Shown piece after piece: positions 50,843-60,095 of a stretch of 64,000 nucleotides of DNA (positions within the stretch are counted from its first letter, which is position 1; each line of letters opens with the position of its first letter). This DNA is from an uncultured Pontibacter sp. (lineage in GTDB: Bacteria > Bacteroidota > Bacteroidia > Cytophagales > Hymenobacteraceae), in NCBI RefSeq assembly GCF_947492645.1, contig NZ_CANLMZ010000005.1:204517-268516 (forward strand), given 5' to 3'. Made by a program: the position numbers and the translations under genes. The notes beneath the pieces were generated by a model that made no database searches, was not told the origin of the DNA, and saw nothing but the letters and a program-made list of their open reading frames with translations.

Positions 50843-52825
50843 TTAGAAGTCGAGCAGGTCGATTGTTTCCAGCTCAAATTGTGTTGTATCTTCTGCCACC
50901 GTGTCCGGAGCCGTAACGATCAGATCGCGGGCGCGGCCGTAAAGGGTTACGTTCGGATAGAGGTTTTGGTACTCTTCTTCAGTAATCAATCCTCTGCGGC
51001 GCATAATCCCCCCTATTAGCCTGTAATAATAGCCTTTGTGACTGCGCAAGTTTCCGTGGCTGTCAAAAGAGGACCTGTAGCGTTTAGGGCTTGGGATAAT
51101 ACTTGTCAGGAAAATGGCTTCTGCTAGATTCAGCTCTGATGGTTGTTTACCGAAGTAGAACCTGGAGGCATCTTTGGCACCGTATACATTAGGCCCCCAC
51201 TCAATAATATTCAGGTATACTTCGAACATGCGGTTTTTTGATACCAGGTTCTGGTTCTCTATCAGCCAAACAATAATAGCTTCTTCTACTTTACGGGCTA
51301 CCGTTTTCTTACGCGACAGGAACACGTTCTTCACAAGCTGCATCGAGATGGTGCTGCCCCCACGCGCAAACTCGCCTTCTTCCAGGTTTTTGATGATTGC
51401 CTGCCGGAACGCCTCTTCATGGAAACCTTTGTGGCTATAGAAGCCAGCATCCTCGGCTGTAAGTATGGCGTTGCGCAGGTACTTCGATATTTCGTTTATC
51501 GGGCTGTAAAAAGCGTTGGCCGGGCCCACCGTAAATGTACGTACTGGTTTGCCATACTCATATACCGTGTGCACAAACGAGCCGTTTATCTTCTGGATAT
51601 TGGTATTACCCCAACTTAAGATTTTAAAGTCCTCAGAGGCATCCAGGTCAGAGTTGAAAACTACCTGCTTTAAACTGTCCATGTTCACGTGGAACTTCAT
51701 TTTATACTTCAGCTCGCCCTGTGCCTTTATACCATCCAGGTTTTCGAACAAGCCGGCCGGCAAGGACCCAAAGAAGTCGTTGGCAGGCACCGATTCCGTT
51801 TTAACCTGCAGGTCGTATATTTTGGAGGGTTTATTTTGATATGCAGCATAAATGTTTGCCTTAGCGCGGTTTACCCGCACTTCGGTGGCGCTATCCACCT
51901 CAAACAGGTTCTCCCCCAACGATACCACATAATCCACGGCACTTTCCTTTACCAAAATATCCTCATCGTTAAGCTTTTCGTGGTTCAGCACTAAATTATT
52001 AACCATGGCACGGCCACGCACCGTCAGTTTCTCGTTGCGGTATCTTTTATCTGTGAGGCTCAGGTGCAGCGTATCAAAAGCTACCTCGCCGTCAAATTTC
52101 TTTTTCACATAAGGCAAGCGTATACCTTTTTTATCAAAGGCATACAAACTTGCTTTGATGTTGTAATCACCAGGATCTATGGTACCGCGCACCCGCATGT
52201 TGTTCTCTACAGAATCTGCCAGAATAGACACCTGCGACTCCACGTTGCCATCGTTGATGCGCAAGTATGGCATGGCTACAGTTATTATCCTGTTCGTAGA
52301 CTGATAAGAGGCATTCAGGTTTCTGAAATCTACTTGATCGGGTACGTTATCAAACGCTGTCTCTATTACCCTGTTTAGCAGCGCACCGTAATTGCGGCCT
52401 TTAGTGGTATCCACAGGCTGTGTAGATTCCGCTTTTTTAAACAAAAAGCCAAAGTTGGTTTCTTCGCCGTTTTTGCGGGCAGTTAGGTAGCCGTTGCTTA
52501 CTTGCAGACGCTTAAACACAACCCGGCCCTTAAAAATAGAACGGAAGCTAACGGTGGCATGTACACTATCGGTGGTAAAAAGTGTGTCGAGGTTATGCGG
52601 TACAAAAGAGATGTCGTTAAGTACAACCGAATTCCATGTAACAAACTCGGCATTGCCAATATTCAGGTCGGCGGGGTACTTGTTTTCTACTTTGGTGATA
52701 ACACGTTCTATGGTATACTGCAAAACCCTGCTTCGGAAGGAAAACAGCAGCACAACAACTACCAATACAAAGGCAAGTAGGCTGCCACCCCAAATGAGTA
52801 TTTTATTTTTCAATCGTCGGTCCAA
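50843..52825 (-). CDS. AsmA-like protein fused to a GT51 peptidoglycan transglycosylase domain
   Basis: A 660-residue protein with one N-terminal membrane anchor (ILIWGGSLLAFVLVVVVLLFSF). Residues about 40-440 are a beta-rich periplasmic region resembling AsmA/DUF3971-type proteins (NIGNAEFVTWNSVVLNDISF, GTIDPGDYNIKASLY, LKYKMKFHVNMDSLK). Residues about 440-620 are a glycosyltransferase 51 domain: catalytic Glu in ILTAEDAGFYSHKGF, then RGGSTISMQLVKNVFLSRKKT and VYLNIIEWGPNVYGA. There is no transpeptidase domain. GT51 polymerises lipid II; the AsmA-like arm may bind lipid or envelope. The combination is unusual. Confidence 0.87.
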   Translation of the reverse strand: MDRRLKNKILIWGGSLLAFVLVVVVLLFSFRSRVLQYTIERVITKVENKYPADLNIGNAEFVTWNSVVLNDISFVPHNLDTLFTTDSVHATVSFRSIFKGRVVFKRLQVSNGYLTARKNGEETNFGFLFKKAESTQPVDTTKGRNYGALLNRVIETAFDNVPDQVDFRNLNASYQSTNRIITVAMPYLRINDGNVESQVSILADSVENNMRVRGTIDPGDYNIKASLYAFDKKGIRLPYVKKKFDGEVAFDTLHLSLTDKRYRNEKLTVRGRAMVNNLVLNHEKLNDEDILVKESAVDYVVSLGENLFEVDSATEVRVNRAKANIYAAYQNKPSKIYDLQVKTESVPANDFFGSLPAGLFENLDGIKAQGELKYKMKFHVNMDSLKQVVFNSDLDASEDFKILSWGNTNIQKINGSFVHTVYEYGKPVRTFTVGPANAFYSPINEISKYLRNAILTAEDAGFYSHKGFHEEAFRQAIIKNLEEGEFARGGSTISMQLVKNVFLSRKKTVARKVEEAIIVWLIENQNLVSKNRMFEVYLNIIEWGPNVYGAKDASRFYFGKQPSELNLAEAIFLTSIIPSPKRYRSSFDSHGNLRSHKGYYYRLIGGIMRRRGLITEEEYQNLYPNVTLYGRARDLIVTAPDTVAEDTTQFELETIDLLDF

Positions 52826-53131
52826 AATATTCAGGTGCGAATTAACTAATAAGATTTGTATCTAAAACCATGTACTGGCAATTATAATACACACAGTAAA
52901 CACCTATACGTAACTATATATTGCACTTGTTATTTTATCTCAGCACACGGCCCGTTGTACGGCAAAACTGCACCACAGGCTGCATATGCTCAAGCATTGT
53001 GCCAACTAAGACTGCATAAGCCATTGCTGCTCCCTCTAAACAAACAGGCTATCAATAACTTATACTTTTAAATACGCATTTTGGCAAGTATCATTTAAAA
53101 CAGCAGCCACAAAACTACTCTTTTGTATTTA
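52826..53131. other. divergent intergenic region before purB
   Basis: About 300 bases with no gene or strong hairpin. It separates the transglycosylase gene (leftward) from purB (rightward); the purB promoter lies at its right end. Confidence 0.5.
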
Positions 53132-53163
53132 TTGGCTTACTTTGGCAAACCTGTTTATCTTTG
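53132..53163 (+). promoter_or_regulatory. promoter for purB
   Basis: TTG (53132-53134), a 21-base spacer and a perfect -7 box TATCTTTG (53156-53163). It lies inside the longer open frame, so transcription would start near 53170 and the ATG at 53183 is the real start. Confidence 0.65.
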
Positions 53164-53182
53164 CTTGCTAACCTTCGCTACT

Positions 53183-54535
53183 ATGATTTTAACAACACTT
53201 ACTGCCATTTCGCCGGTAGACGGCCGCTATCGCCGCACCACATCAGAGCTTGCTGCTTATTTTTCGGAGTTTGGCCTGATCCGATACCGGGTGCTTGTAG
53301 AAGTAGAGTACTTTATAGCTCTTTGCGAACTGCCTCTGCCGCAGCTGCAAAGCGTAGACAAAGGCCTTTACCCAGCACTACGCGCCATATACAACAACTT
53401 TACAGAAGCCGACGCGCTGGAGATAAAAGAGACGGAGAAAATCACAAACCATGATGTGAAGGCAGTTGAGTACTTTATAAAAAATAAGTTTGATGCCCTT
53501 AACCTGGAGGCTTATAAAGAGTTTATTCACTTCGGCCTTACTTCCCAGGATATAAACAACACCGCCATTCCGCTTTCTATGCGCGAAGCTGATGAGCGTT
53601 TGTTACAGCCTGCTTACCAGCAACTGCACCAGCGCCTTAGCGAGTTAGCCCAGGACTGGCGCGAAGTGCCTATGCTGGCCCATACCCACGGACAACCTGC
53701 CTCGCCTACCCGCTTGGGCAAAGAGTTTATGGTTTTTGCTGAACGCCTGGAGGCACAACTGGATTTGCTGCGCCAGGTACCTTTCTCTGCCAAGTTCGGT
53801 GGCGCTACCGGTAATTTTAACGCACACCATATCGCCTACCCAAGTATAAACTGGCCTGAGTTTGGTAACGTGTTTGTGCAGCAGTCGCTTGGGCTAAAGC
53901 GCAGCCAGTACACTACCCAAATAGAGCATTACGACAACCTGGCTGCATACTTCGACGGTTTAAAGCGCCTGAACACGATCCTGCTTGATTTCTCCAGGGA
54001 TATCTGGCAGTACATCTCTATGGGCTACTTTAAGCAAAAGATCAAAGCTGGTGAGGTGGGATCGTCGGCCATGCCGCACAAGGTTAACCCAATCGATTTC
54101 GAGAACGCAGAAGGTAACCTGGGCATTGCCAACGCCATACTTGAGCACTTATCGGCCAAGCTTCCGATTTCCCGCCTGCAACGCGACCTAACAGACTCTA
54201 CAGTACTGCGAAATGTAGGTGTACCGCTGTCGCATATAATTATAGGGTTAAAATCATTGGAGCGTGGCATTGGCAAACTGGAATTAAACCATGCAGCCCT
54301 CAATAAGCACCTCGAAGAAAACTGGACTGTTGTGGCAGAGGGTATACAAACTGTGCTGCGCCGGGAGGGTTATCCACAACCATACGAGGCACTAAAGGCA
54401 CTTACCCGTAAGAACGAGAAAATGACAGAGCAGTCAATTCATACCTTTATCGACACTTTGGATGTGAGTGAGGCTGTAAGGCAAGAGCTTAAGCAGATTA
54501 CGCCTTTTAACTATACTGGCGTAGACCTACTGTAA
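53183..54535 (+). CDS. purB: adenylosuccinate lyase
   Basis: A 450-residue fumarase/aspartase-superfamily enzyme. It starts LTAISPVDGRYRRTTSELA. The catalytic His is in MLAHTHGQPASPT, and the flexible signature loop GSSAMPHKVNPIDFENAEGN carries the catalytic Ser. It cleaves SAICAR and adenylosuccinate with release of fumarate in purine synthesis. The start is set by a promoter box just upstream; an in-frame ATG 20 codons earlier would lie before that box. Followed by a long perfect terminator hairpin. Confidence 0.96.
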   Translation: MILTTLTAISPVDGRYRRTTSELAAYFSEFGLIRYRVLVEVEYFIALCELPLPQLQSVDKGLYPALRAIYNNFTEADALEIKETEKITNHDVKAVEYFIKNKFDALNLEAYKEFIHFGLTSQDINNTAIPLSMREADERLLQPAYQQLHQRLSELAQDWREVPMLAHTHGQPASPTRLGKEFMVFAERLEAQLDLLRQVPFSAKFGGATGNFNAHHIAYPSINWPEFGNVFVQQSLGLKRSQYTTQIEHYDNLAAYFDGLKRLNTILLDFSRDIWQYISMGYFKQKIKAGEVGSSAMPHKVNPIDFENAEGNLGIANAILEHLSAKLPISRLQRDLTDSTVLRNVGVPLSHIIIGLKSLERGIGKLELNHAALNKHLEENWTVVAEGIQTVLRREGYPQPYEALKALTRKNEKMTEQSIHTFIDTLDVSEAVRQELKQITPFNYTGVDLL

Positions 54536-54550
54536 AGCGTAAAGTATAAA

Positions 54551-54588
54551 AGAAAAGCCCCTGCAGCCTATACTGCAGGGGCTTTTCT
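54551..54588 (+). terminator. terminator after purB
   Basis: A 16-bp perfect stem AGAAAAGCCCCTGCAG / CTGCAGGGGCTTTTCT, loop CCTATA, followed by a T-rich tract. Confidence 0.92.
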
Positions 54589-54844
54589 TTTACACTATTT
54601 TTAGTACCTGCCGGGAAATTTCGGAAATGCGCACTTGCTTCAGCAACAATACAGCTTTAATCCACTTCCGAAGAAAACATGTGCTGAGTTACGGCCGCTG
54701 TAACCGCCATATAAAACAGCCTTATTTCTCTTTCAGCCCAGAAAAATCTACTAAACCTGTATCAAAATTCCTGTTTATCGTTCAATATCTATTGGTTAGG
54801 CATTCATTTTAAGTATAAAACCTGAAATAAACAGACGCCCATAC

Positions 54845-55306
54845 ATGATGGAAGATAGATATTTACCTTATGCCAGCCTGTTAATGCGCTTTGCCCTAGC
54901 CATCACACTTCTCTCGGCAATAGCGGACCGGTTAGGTATTTTGGGAGAGCCCGGGCAGCAAAACGTGCTGTGGGGAGAGTGGTCTGATTTTGTGGATTAC
55001 ATGCATACACTAGTGCCTTTTATAAGCAGGAGCATTGCAGATAAACTAGCTCTGGCCATAACCTTCATTGAATTTTGCCTTGCCTTCATGCTTCTGTTTG
55101 GCTTAAAAATAAGATGGGCAGCAATCGGCACAGGTATACTTCACGTTATTTTTGCCTTGGCTATACTTAACGCCTTTGGCCTTAAAGCTGTACTGGATCA
55201 CGGCTTGTTTGTAAGTATAGCAGCAAGTTTCTTATTAGCCAGCATTCCCATTTACAAATGGACCCTGCACGGCATTAAAAAGAGAACGGTTTACAACCCT
55301 TACTGA
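54845..55306 (+). CDS. DoxX-like membrane protein
   Basis: A 153-residue protein with four hydrophobic helices (ASLLMRFALAITLLSAIADRL, LALAITFIEFCLAFMLLFGL, AAIGTGILHVIFALAIL, HGLFVSIAASFLLASIPIY), the DoxX/SURF4 layout. The function is uncertain; family members have been tied to quinone or thiosulfate redox. Two adjacent ATGs could start it. Its end overlaps the convergent NmrA-like gene by seven bases, so no terminator separates them. Confidence 0.78.
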   Translation: MMEDRYLPYASLLMRFALAITLLSAIADRLGILGEPGQQNVLWGEWSDFVDYMHTLVPFISRSIADKLALAITFIEFCLAFMLLFGLKIRWAAIGTGILHVIFALAILNAFGLKAVLDHGLFVSIAASFLLASIPIYKWTLHGIKKRTVYNPY

Positions 55307-56097
55307 TCTGTGCTCAGCGGCTGCCGTACAAGGTCGTTCTCCAGAAAATACTCTAGTGTAAAGCGTGCATCCCTAAGCTGCGAGGTGTTGTCGGAGGTGC
55401 GTTCTTCTACTTCAAAATCACCTTCGTTAAAAGGCCTGTAAAAATGTTCGTTTGCTGAAGTATAGGGCAATTGCTCATACGTTTCGCCGGCTGCTGCAGC
55501 CAATTCTGCCATACTGTAGTCGCGGGGGCCCAGCAGTACTGCTACTGTTTTACCCGTAAAGCCAGGGCTTAGCAGATGGTAAGCAGCAACTCGAGCCACT
55601 TCGTAAGACGCGATGTAAGGCAGTTTTAGGTCTGGTGCATAAGGTGTGTGCAAACCCCAGTTCAGGTTCTCGTAAAAGTTGGCGCAGCGCAGGTGTAGTA
55701 TTGGAACATGCGCCAGTTTATTTAGCTCCTGCTCAAAAGCCACAAGCCTGGTTGGCGCCCCTGCCTTTGCAATTATACTGTTGCTGATGTTTACGATGTG
55801 CTTTACCCGGCTTGCCTGTAGCAGCTTGCCTAAACGTGCTGCTGTAGCTGCAGGGTTTGCCAGGTGCTCATCGGGAACGGTTAAAAATAAGGTGGTAGTG
55901 TTTTCGAAAGCCTGTTGCAGAAACAAATCATCGGCAAAATCACCTGCTAGTATAGTGGCTTTATTTTCGAACTGCTGCAATCGTGCCCGGTTGCGGCCTG
56001 CAACAGCTACCGTAGCACCGGCAGCCAATAGCTCGTGGGCTATCTTGCCGCCAATGTTCCCTCCTGCACCCAACACAAGTATAAAATCATTTTTCAT
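55300..56097 (-). CDS. NmrA-like NAD(P)-binding oxidoreductase
   Basis: A 265-residue extended/atypical short-chain dehydrogenase fold. The nucleotide motif LVLGAGGNIGGKIAHELL is at the N-terminus, and AVAGRNRARLQQFE contacts the cofactor ribose/phosphate. VKHIVNISNSIIAKAG and LHLRCANFYENL follow, as in NmrA/QOR2-type proteins, which often lack the usual YxxxK. It may be a redox sensor or a quinone/NAD(P)H reductase. It is convergent with the DoxX gene with a seven-base overlap. Confidence 0.83.
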   Translation of the reverse strand: MKNDFILVLGAGGNIGGKIAHELLAAGATVAVAGRNRARLQQFENKATILAGDFADDLFLQQAFENTTTLFLTVPDEHLANPAATAARLGKLLQASRVKHIVNISNSIIAKAGAPTRLVAFEQELNKLAHVPILHLRCANFYENLNWGLHTPYAPDLKLPYIASYEVARVAAYHLLSPGFTGKTVAVLLGPRDYSMAELAAAAGETYEQLPYTSANEHFYRPFNEGDFEVEERTSDNTSQLRDARFTLEYFLENDLVRQPLSTDQ

Positions 56098-56219
56098 AGT
56101 TTTATTTTGTAGCTAATGCCAGCAAAGTAAACCAAAGTAATTTATACTTGCATCCGCCTTAGACATGTAGCAGCACCTCGCAGACAGAAAACAACTTGCA
56201 CATCCTCAGATTCAGCTTG

Positions 56220-56738
56220 CTACCAGGGCAATCCGTTCAAGTCTATCCGTTGCGGCTTAAGTTTTGGCTGTCCTGCTGGCGCGAACAACATTACATTGGA
56301 GTCGTAAAGTTGCCTGCCTTCAGGTTGATCGTAGTATAACTCAGTAGCTACCTTGTACCATCCGAGGCGGCTGTAGAAGGGCAATAAGGCATCTGCGCAC
56401 AGCAACAGGCCATACGCAGGGCAGAGTTCATTATAAAGGAAATCCTGGGTAAGCTGTAAGATATGTGAGGCGTAGCCTTTGCCTCTGTATTTTTCAGGCG
56501 TGATGACGTTGTTTATACCTGCCACGTTATATGGCTTACCATCCATGCTTACTTCCCGCAGTACTACATTGTAAAAAGTAGCTACCTCACCATTTTCAAG
56601 CTTTATAAAGCTCCAGTCGGGTTGCGCCCAGCTATGGTTCTGCACAAATGGCACATTTCCAAACACAGTAGTTACATGATGTTCAAGTGCTTCAGACTCA
56701 GCAGGGCTAAGGTCGATGTACTTTAGAATTTTGATCAT
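56220..56738 (-). CDS. GNAT family N-acetyltransferase
   Basis: A 172-residue GNAT protein. The acetyl-CoA pyrophosphate loop is PEKYRGKGYASHIL (R/Q-x-x-G-x-G/A), preceded by the beta-4 strand VAGINNVITP and followed by LLCADALLPFYSRLGWYKVATELY, where the FYSRLGW stretch is the typical motif B. Substrate unknown. No operon link: 122 bases upstream of the NmrA-like gene and 111 bases downstream of the GT4 gene. Confidence 0.9.
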   Translation of the reverse strand: MIKILKYIDLSPAESEALEHHVTTVFGNVPFVQNHSWAQPDWSFIKLENGEVATFYNVVLREVSMDGKPYNVAGINNVITPEKYRGKGYASHILQLTQDFLYNELCPAYGLLLCADALLPFYSRLGWYKVATELYYDQPEGRQLYDSNVMLFAPAGQPKLKPQRIDLNGLPW

Positions 56739-56849
56739 AGTTTAGCTTTGAATTTGCTTGTGTGGTGAGCGGGTTGTAAAGCTAGTTTTGGCATGCGTGC
56801 AATACTACGTATTAATTAAAACTAAACTACTGTGACATCGCCAAGGCAG

Positions 56850-57992
56850 TTATACTTTTTCAGACAGCTCCCAGGTAGCCTGTACAAACCGCTGCCAGCT
56901 AAAGCGCTTTTTATACTTGGTAATGTGCTGGATAAGTGCAGGAGCATCTCCTGAAGTATAAAACTGAAGTATGGCACCGGCAATGGCAGCAGGCTCAGGG
57001 GCTACCACATACCCTACCTCTTTATCCGGCACTAGCTCTGCCAAACCGCCTACTCTGGTAACCACCATTGGTTTATCGAAATGGTAGGCGACCTGCGTAA
57101 CACCGCTCTGCGTGGCATGCTTGTAAGGCTGCACCACCAGGTCGGCTGCACAAAAATAATGGCGCACATCAGCATTCGGGATAAAATCGGTTCTTAGCAC
57201 CAGTTGATCCTGCAAGTTGAGCTCCTGAATAAGCTGCCGGTAAGGTGCTGCATCTTCGTAAAACTCGCCGGCCACAATAAGCTTTACATTAGTTTCTTTC
57301 TTTAGCCTATCGTCGGCCATGGCTTTTAAAAGTAAGTCCAGGCCTTTATAAGCTCTGATAAAGCCAAAGAAAAGAATGTAGTTATACTTTGGGTCCAGTC
57401 CTGAAGCAGCGCAAGCCTCTTCTTTTGTCTCGGCAGCCCCAAAGTTATCGTACAGCGGATGAGGCAAGTATAAACTAGGCTTTTGGGGCTCAAAGTGCTC
57501 CAGGTCCTGCTGCACCGAACGAGACAAGGTTATAAAGCCATGGCAAGCCTTCAGAAAATACTTTGTAAAGGGAATATCGCCGGGGCGTTTCTCGTGCGGC
57601 ACCACGTTATCAGTAATGGCTAGTATGCGGCTATACTTGTTTCTGCGGATGATGCGGGCAATGGTACCGAGGCAAGGCCCCATAAACGGCAACCAATACC
57701 TGAAAATGACCAGGTCTGGTTTCTGCTTTTGGATGTAACGGCCGGTTTTCCACCAACTAATAGGATTGACAGAATTGATAAGCACTTTTATACTTACCCC
57801 TTGTGGAGCAGGCTCGTCGGAATACTGGCTTTTGCCCGGAAACAAAAAAGAAGGATACTGCAGGCTAAAGGTTACAATCTCCACCTCATCGCCGGCTTCC
57901 TGAAAGGCTAGTGCCAGACGCTCGTTAAAAGTAGCCATACCTCCGCCACGCAATGGGTGTGCCGGGCCAACTATCACTACTTTTCTGCTCAT
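56850..57992 (-). CDS. GT4-family glycosyltransferase
   Basis: A 380-residue GT-B fold enzyme. The N-terminus (VVIVGPAHPLRGGGMATFNERL) carries the acceptor-domain glycine loop. Near the C-terminus PYKHATQSGVTQVAYHFDKPMV is the GT4 nucleotide-sugar motif, in an E-x7-E-like arrangement with a Gln replacing the first Glu. It probably adds a sugar during lipopolysaccharide or exopolysaccharide synthesis. Its ATG overlaps the stop of the upstream GT2 gene by one base (TAATG), so the two are coupled. Confidence 0.9.
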   Translation of the reverse strand: MSRKVVIVGPAHPLRGGGMATFNERLALAFQEAGDEVEIVTFSLQYPSFLFPGKSQYSDEPAPQGVSIKVLINSVNPISWWKTGRYIQKQKPDLVIFRYWLPFMGPCLGTIARIIRRNKYSRILAITDNVVPHEKRPGDIPFTKYFLKACHGFITLSRSVQQDLEHFEPQKPSLYLPHPLYDNFGAAETKEEACAASGLDPKYNYILFFGFIRAYKGLDLLLKAMADDRLKKETNVKLIVAGEFYEDAAPYRQLIQELNLQDQLVLRTDFIPNADVRHYFCAADLVVQPYKHATQSGVTQVAYHFDKPMVVTRVGGLAELVPDKEVGYVVAPEPAAIAGAILQFYTSGDAPALIQHITKYKKRFSWQRFVQATWELSEKV

Positions 57993-58966
57993 TACTTTTT
58001 CAGGGCGCCTACTTTGTCCCGTATCAGGTACTCGTTCTGTTTATTTGAGGCAAGTGAGATCATCTCGGCAAGGAATCCCGCCAAAAATAGCTGCACACCA
58101 AGTATAACGGCCACTAATGCCAGGAAAAACAAAGGCTGGTCTACAATATCGCGTACACGGCCATCAGCGTACAAGCCAAACAACTTTTGGGAGATAAGCC
58201 AAAGCGTAATACCCAAACCAACCACAAACATTAAAGTACCCAAAGTACCGAAGAAGTGCATTGGGCGCTTTTTGAAGCGGCTAACGAAGGTGATGGAAAG
58301 CAGATCCAGGAAACCGTATACGAATCGCTCCAACCCGAATTTGGTGGTGCCATACTTGCGTTCCTGGTGCTGCACCGGCTTTTCGGCAATTTTGGTAAAG
58401 CCGTTCCATTTGGCAATAACAGGTATATAACGGTGCATCTCGCCGTGCACTTCTATGGTCTTGATAACCAGTTGGCGGTATGCCTTTAAGCCACAGTTAA
58501 AATCGTGCAGCTTTATGCCTGATAGTTTGCGGGTGGCAGCGTTAAATAATTTTGTGGGAATCGTTTTGCTCAGCGGGTCGAAGCGCTTCTTTTTCCAGCC
58601 ACTAACCAGGTCGTACTTCTGGTTCTTGATCATGTCGTACAGGGCCGGAATTTCTTCGGGGCTGTCCTGCAGGTCGGCATCCATGGTGATAACCACCTCG
58701 CCGGAGCAGCGTTTAAAGCCCTCGTTAAGGGCGGCAGACTTACCGTAGTTGCGGTTAAAGCTAATGCCTTTTACGGCATTATCCTCATCGCTCAGTTGAT
58801 TGATTACCTCCCAGGAATGGTCGGTGCTGCCATCGTCAACAAGTATAACTTCATAAGAAAACTCGTGCGCATGCATCACACGTTTGATCCAGCGCACGAG
58901 TTCAGGCAATGATTCCTCTTCGTTAAAAAGAGGAACTACTACCGAGATATCATAAGGGTATTGCAT
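57992..58966 (-). CDS. GT2-family glycosyltransferase with C-terminal membrane helices (GtrB/DPM-like)
   Basis: A 324-residue protein. The GT2 domain has VVVPLFNEEESLPELV, LVDDGSTDHSW, ITMDADLQDSPEEIP (DxD) and CGLKAYRQLV. Two hydrophobic segments at the C-terminus (FFGTLGTLMFVVGLGITLWLI and LFFLALVAVILGVQLFLAGFL) anchor it in the membrane, as in undecaprenyl-phosphate glycosyltransferases. It probably transfers a sugar to polyprenyl phosphate. It starts 3 bases after a DUF4199 gene and overlaps the following GT4 gene by one base, in the BatA-to-GT4 run. Confidence 0.91.
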   Translation of the reverse strand: MQYPYDISVVVPLFNEEESLPELVRWIKRVMHAHEFSYEVILVDDGSTDHSWEVINQLSDEDNAVKGISFNRNYGKSAALNEGFKRCSGEVVITMDADLQDSPEEIPALYDMIKNQKYDLVSGWKKKRFDPLSKTIPTKLFNAATRKLSGIKLHDFNCGLKAYRQLVIKTIEVHGEMHRYIPVIAKWNGFTKIAEKPVQHQERKYGTTKFGLERFVYGFLDLLSITFVSRFKKRPMHFFGTLGTLMFVVGLGITLWLISQKLFGLYADGRVRDIVDQPLFFLALVAVILGVQLFLAGFLAEMISLASNKQNEYLIRDKVGALKK

Positions 58967-58969
58967 TTT

Positions 58970-59494
58970 TTATTCAAACTCCGGTCTGCTGTTTTTCATG
59001 ATAGCAGAAATAATCAGCGACAGGATAAATCCGAATATCAAAGTTATAACGGCTGCGCCAAGAATCATAGTGAGCGGCCCCTGAAAGTTTTCAGCCATTT
59101 TCATGCCTGCATCAATCTGCTCATCCGATAAGCCCTGCTGGATCATCTGCTCACGCTGCTTCTCCATCATGCGTGGCATATACTCTGTATCTACAAAGGA
59201 AGTATAGATCCAGGTAAACAGCCCCGAAAGCAGACCAAAAAGTACTGAAACGATAGAGCCGATGCCAAGGCCCTGGCCATAAGACATGTAGCCACCACTT
59301 TGTGCCTTGTACTGCTTCATGGCAAGCACTATACCACCAATAAGAATTAAGTAGGCAAGGCTGCTTAGAATACGGTTGTCACCTAAATCAGCCACCATAA
59401 TAATAAGCGAGTAAACTACTCCTACCAATGCAGTAAGAAAGCCATACTTTACGGCCACAGAAGTAACAGACGGTTGTTGTTGCGTTTCAATCAT
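58970..59494 (-). CDS. DUF4199 membrane protein (paralogue 1)
   Basis: A 174-residue protein with four hydrophobic helices: TALVGVVYSLIIMV, LSSLAYLILIGGIVLAM, GIGSIVSVLFGLLSGLFTWIY and MILGAAVITLIFGFILSLII. The SYGQGLGIGS loop after helix 2 and the amphipathic MMEKQREQMIQQGLSDEQI helix are typical of DUF4199. Function unknown. It is 26 bases downstream of a second, distinct DUF4199 gene and just upstream of a GT2 gene, a neighbourhood I associate with Cytophagales. Confidence 0.86.
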   Translation of the reverse strand: MIETQQQPSVTSVAVKYGFLTALVGVVYSLIIMVADLGDNRILSSLAYLILIGGIVLAMKQYKAQSGGYMSYGQGLGIGSIVSVLFGLLSGLFTWIYTSFVDTEYMPRMMEKQREQMIQQGLSDEQIDAGMKMAENFQGPLTMILGAAVITLIFGFILSLIISAIMKNSRPEFE

Positions 59495-59520
59495 AAGGTT
59501 AGTTTTATAGTTAGATATAA

Positions 59521-60030
59521 TTATTTACGGAAGAAAACTGCCGCCACTAACGAAAATACTCCACCCACAAACATCCTCCTCAAAAAATCATCAGCAGCCA
59601 ACATACTTGGCGATAAAGACTCGATGGCCTTGTAACCTTGTTCAAAATTCTTTTGCCCCAATAGCTTTATCTGCTCTTCCCTGGTTTCGTCAAGCAGCAT
59701 TTTCATTTCAGTAATATGGTTTTGCAGGATCTCAGGCCCGGCAAAATTCACGAACAAAAATACGAGCATAGCTGTACTTAAGGCAGTATAAAACGATACC
59801 GAAAGCCCAACTCTGAAGCCCCGCCCAAAACCGATATCGCCTTCGTTGAAAAGCTTATAGTACCTGATTGCCAAAAAGATAAATACAGGTATTGGCAAAT
59901 AAGTTAGCCGGCCCATATCGCCAAACGGGTTTGAACCGGTAAAGTATAACATCACTACCAGAACAAAGCATACCAGCCCACACAGTACGCCGTAGCGCAC
60001 CCCTACCCTAATTATCGTTTGATTAAACAT
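59521..60030 (-). CDS. DUF4199 membrane protein (paralogue 2)
   Basis: A 169-residue protein with the same plan as its neighbour: four helices, the IGFGRGFRVGLSVSF loop after helix 2 and an amphipathic stretch (ITEMKMLLDETREEQIKLLG) before the last helix. It is clearly diverged from the neighbouring copy, so the pair is an old tandem duplication. Function unknown. It lies 65 bases downstream of the dihydroorotase-like gene. Confidence 0.84.
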   Translation of the reverse strand: MFNQTIIRVGVRYGVLCGLVCFVLVVMLYFTGSNPFGDMGRLTYLPIPVFIFLAIRYYKLFNEGDIGFGRGFRVGLSVSFYTALSTAMLVFLFVNFAGPEILQNHITEMKMLLDETREEQIKLLGQKNFEQGYKAIESLSPSMLAADDFLRRMFVGGVFSLVAAVFFRK

Positions 60031-60095
60031 AGCTTCATTTTTAGCGCCTGCTGGATAACAGAAGCTAAATATAAGTATAAATATATTAAAAAAGA

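Noticed and set aside
52826..53131. Possible attenuator leader before purB
   Set aside because: No short ORF rich in a relevant codon and no terminator upstream of the start were found.
54627..54812. 61-codon open frame between purB and the DoxX gene
   Set aside because: Translation has no recognisable feature and it lies in a spacer after a strong terminator without a promoter box.
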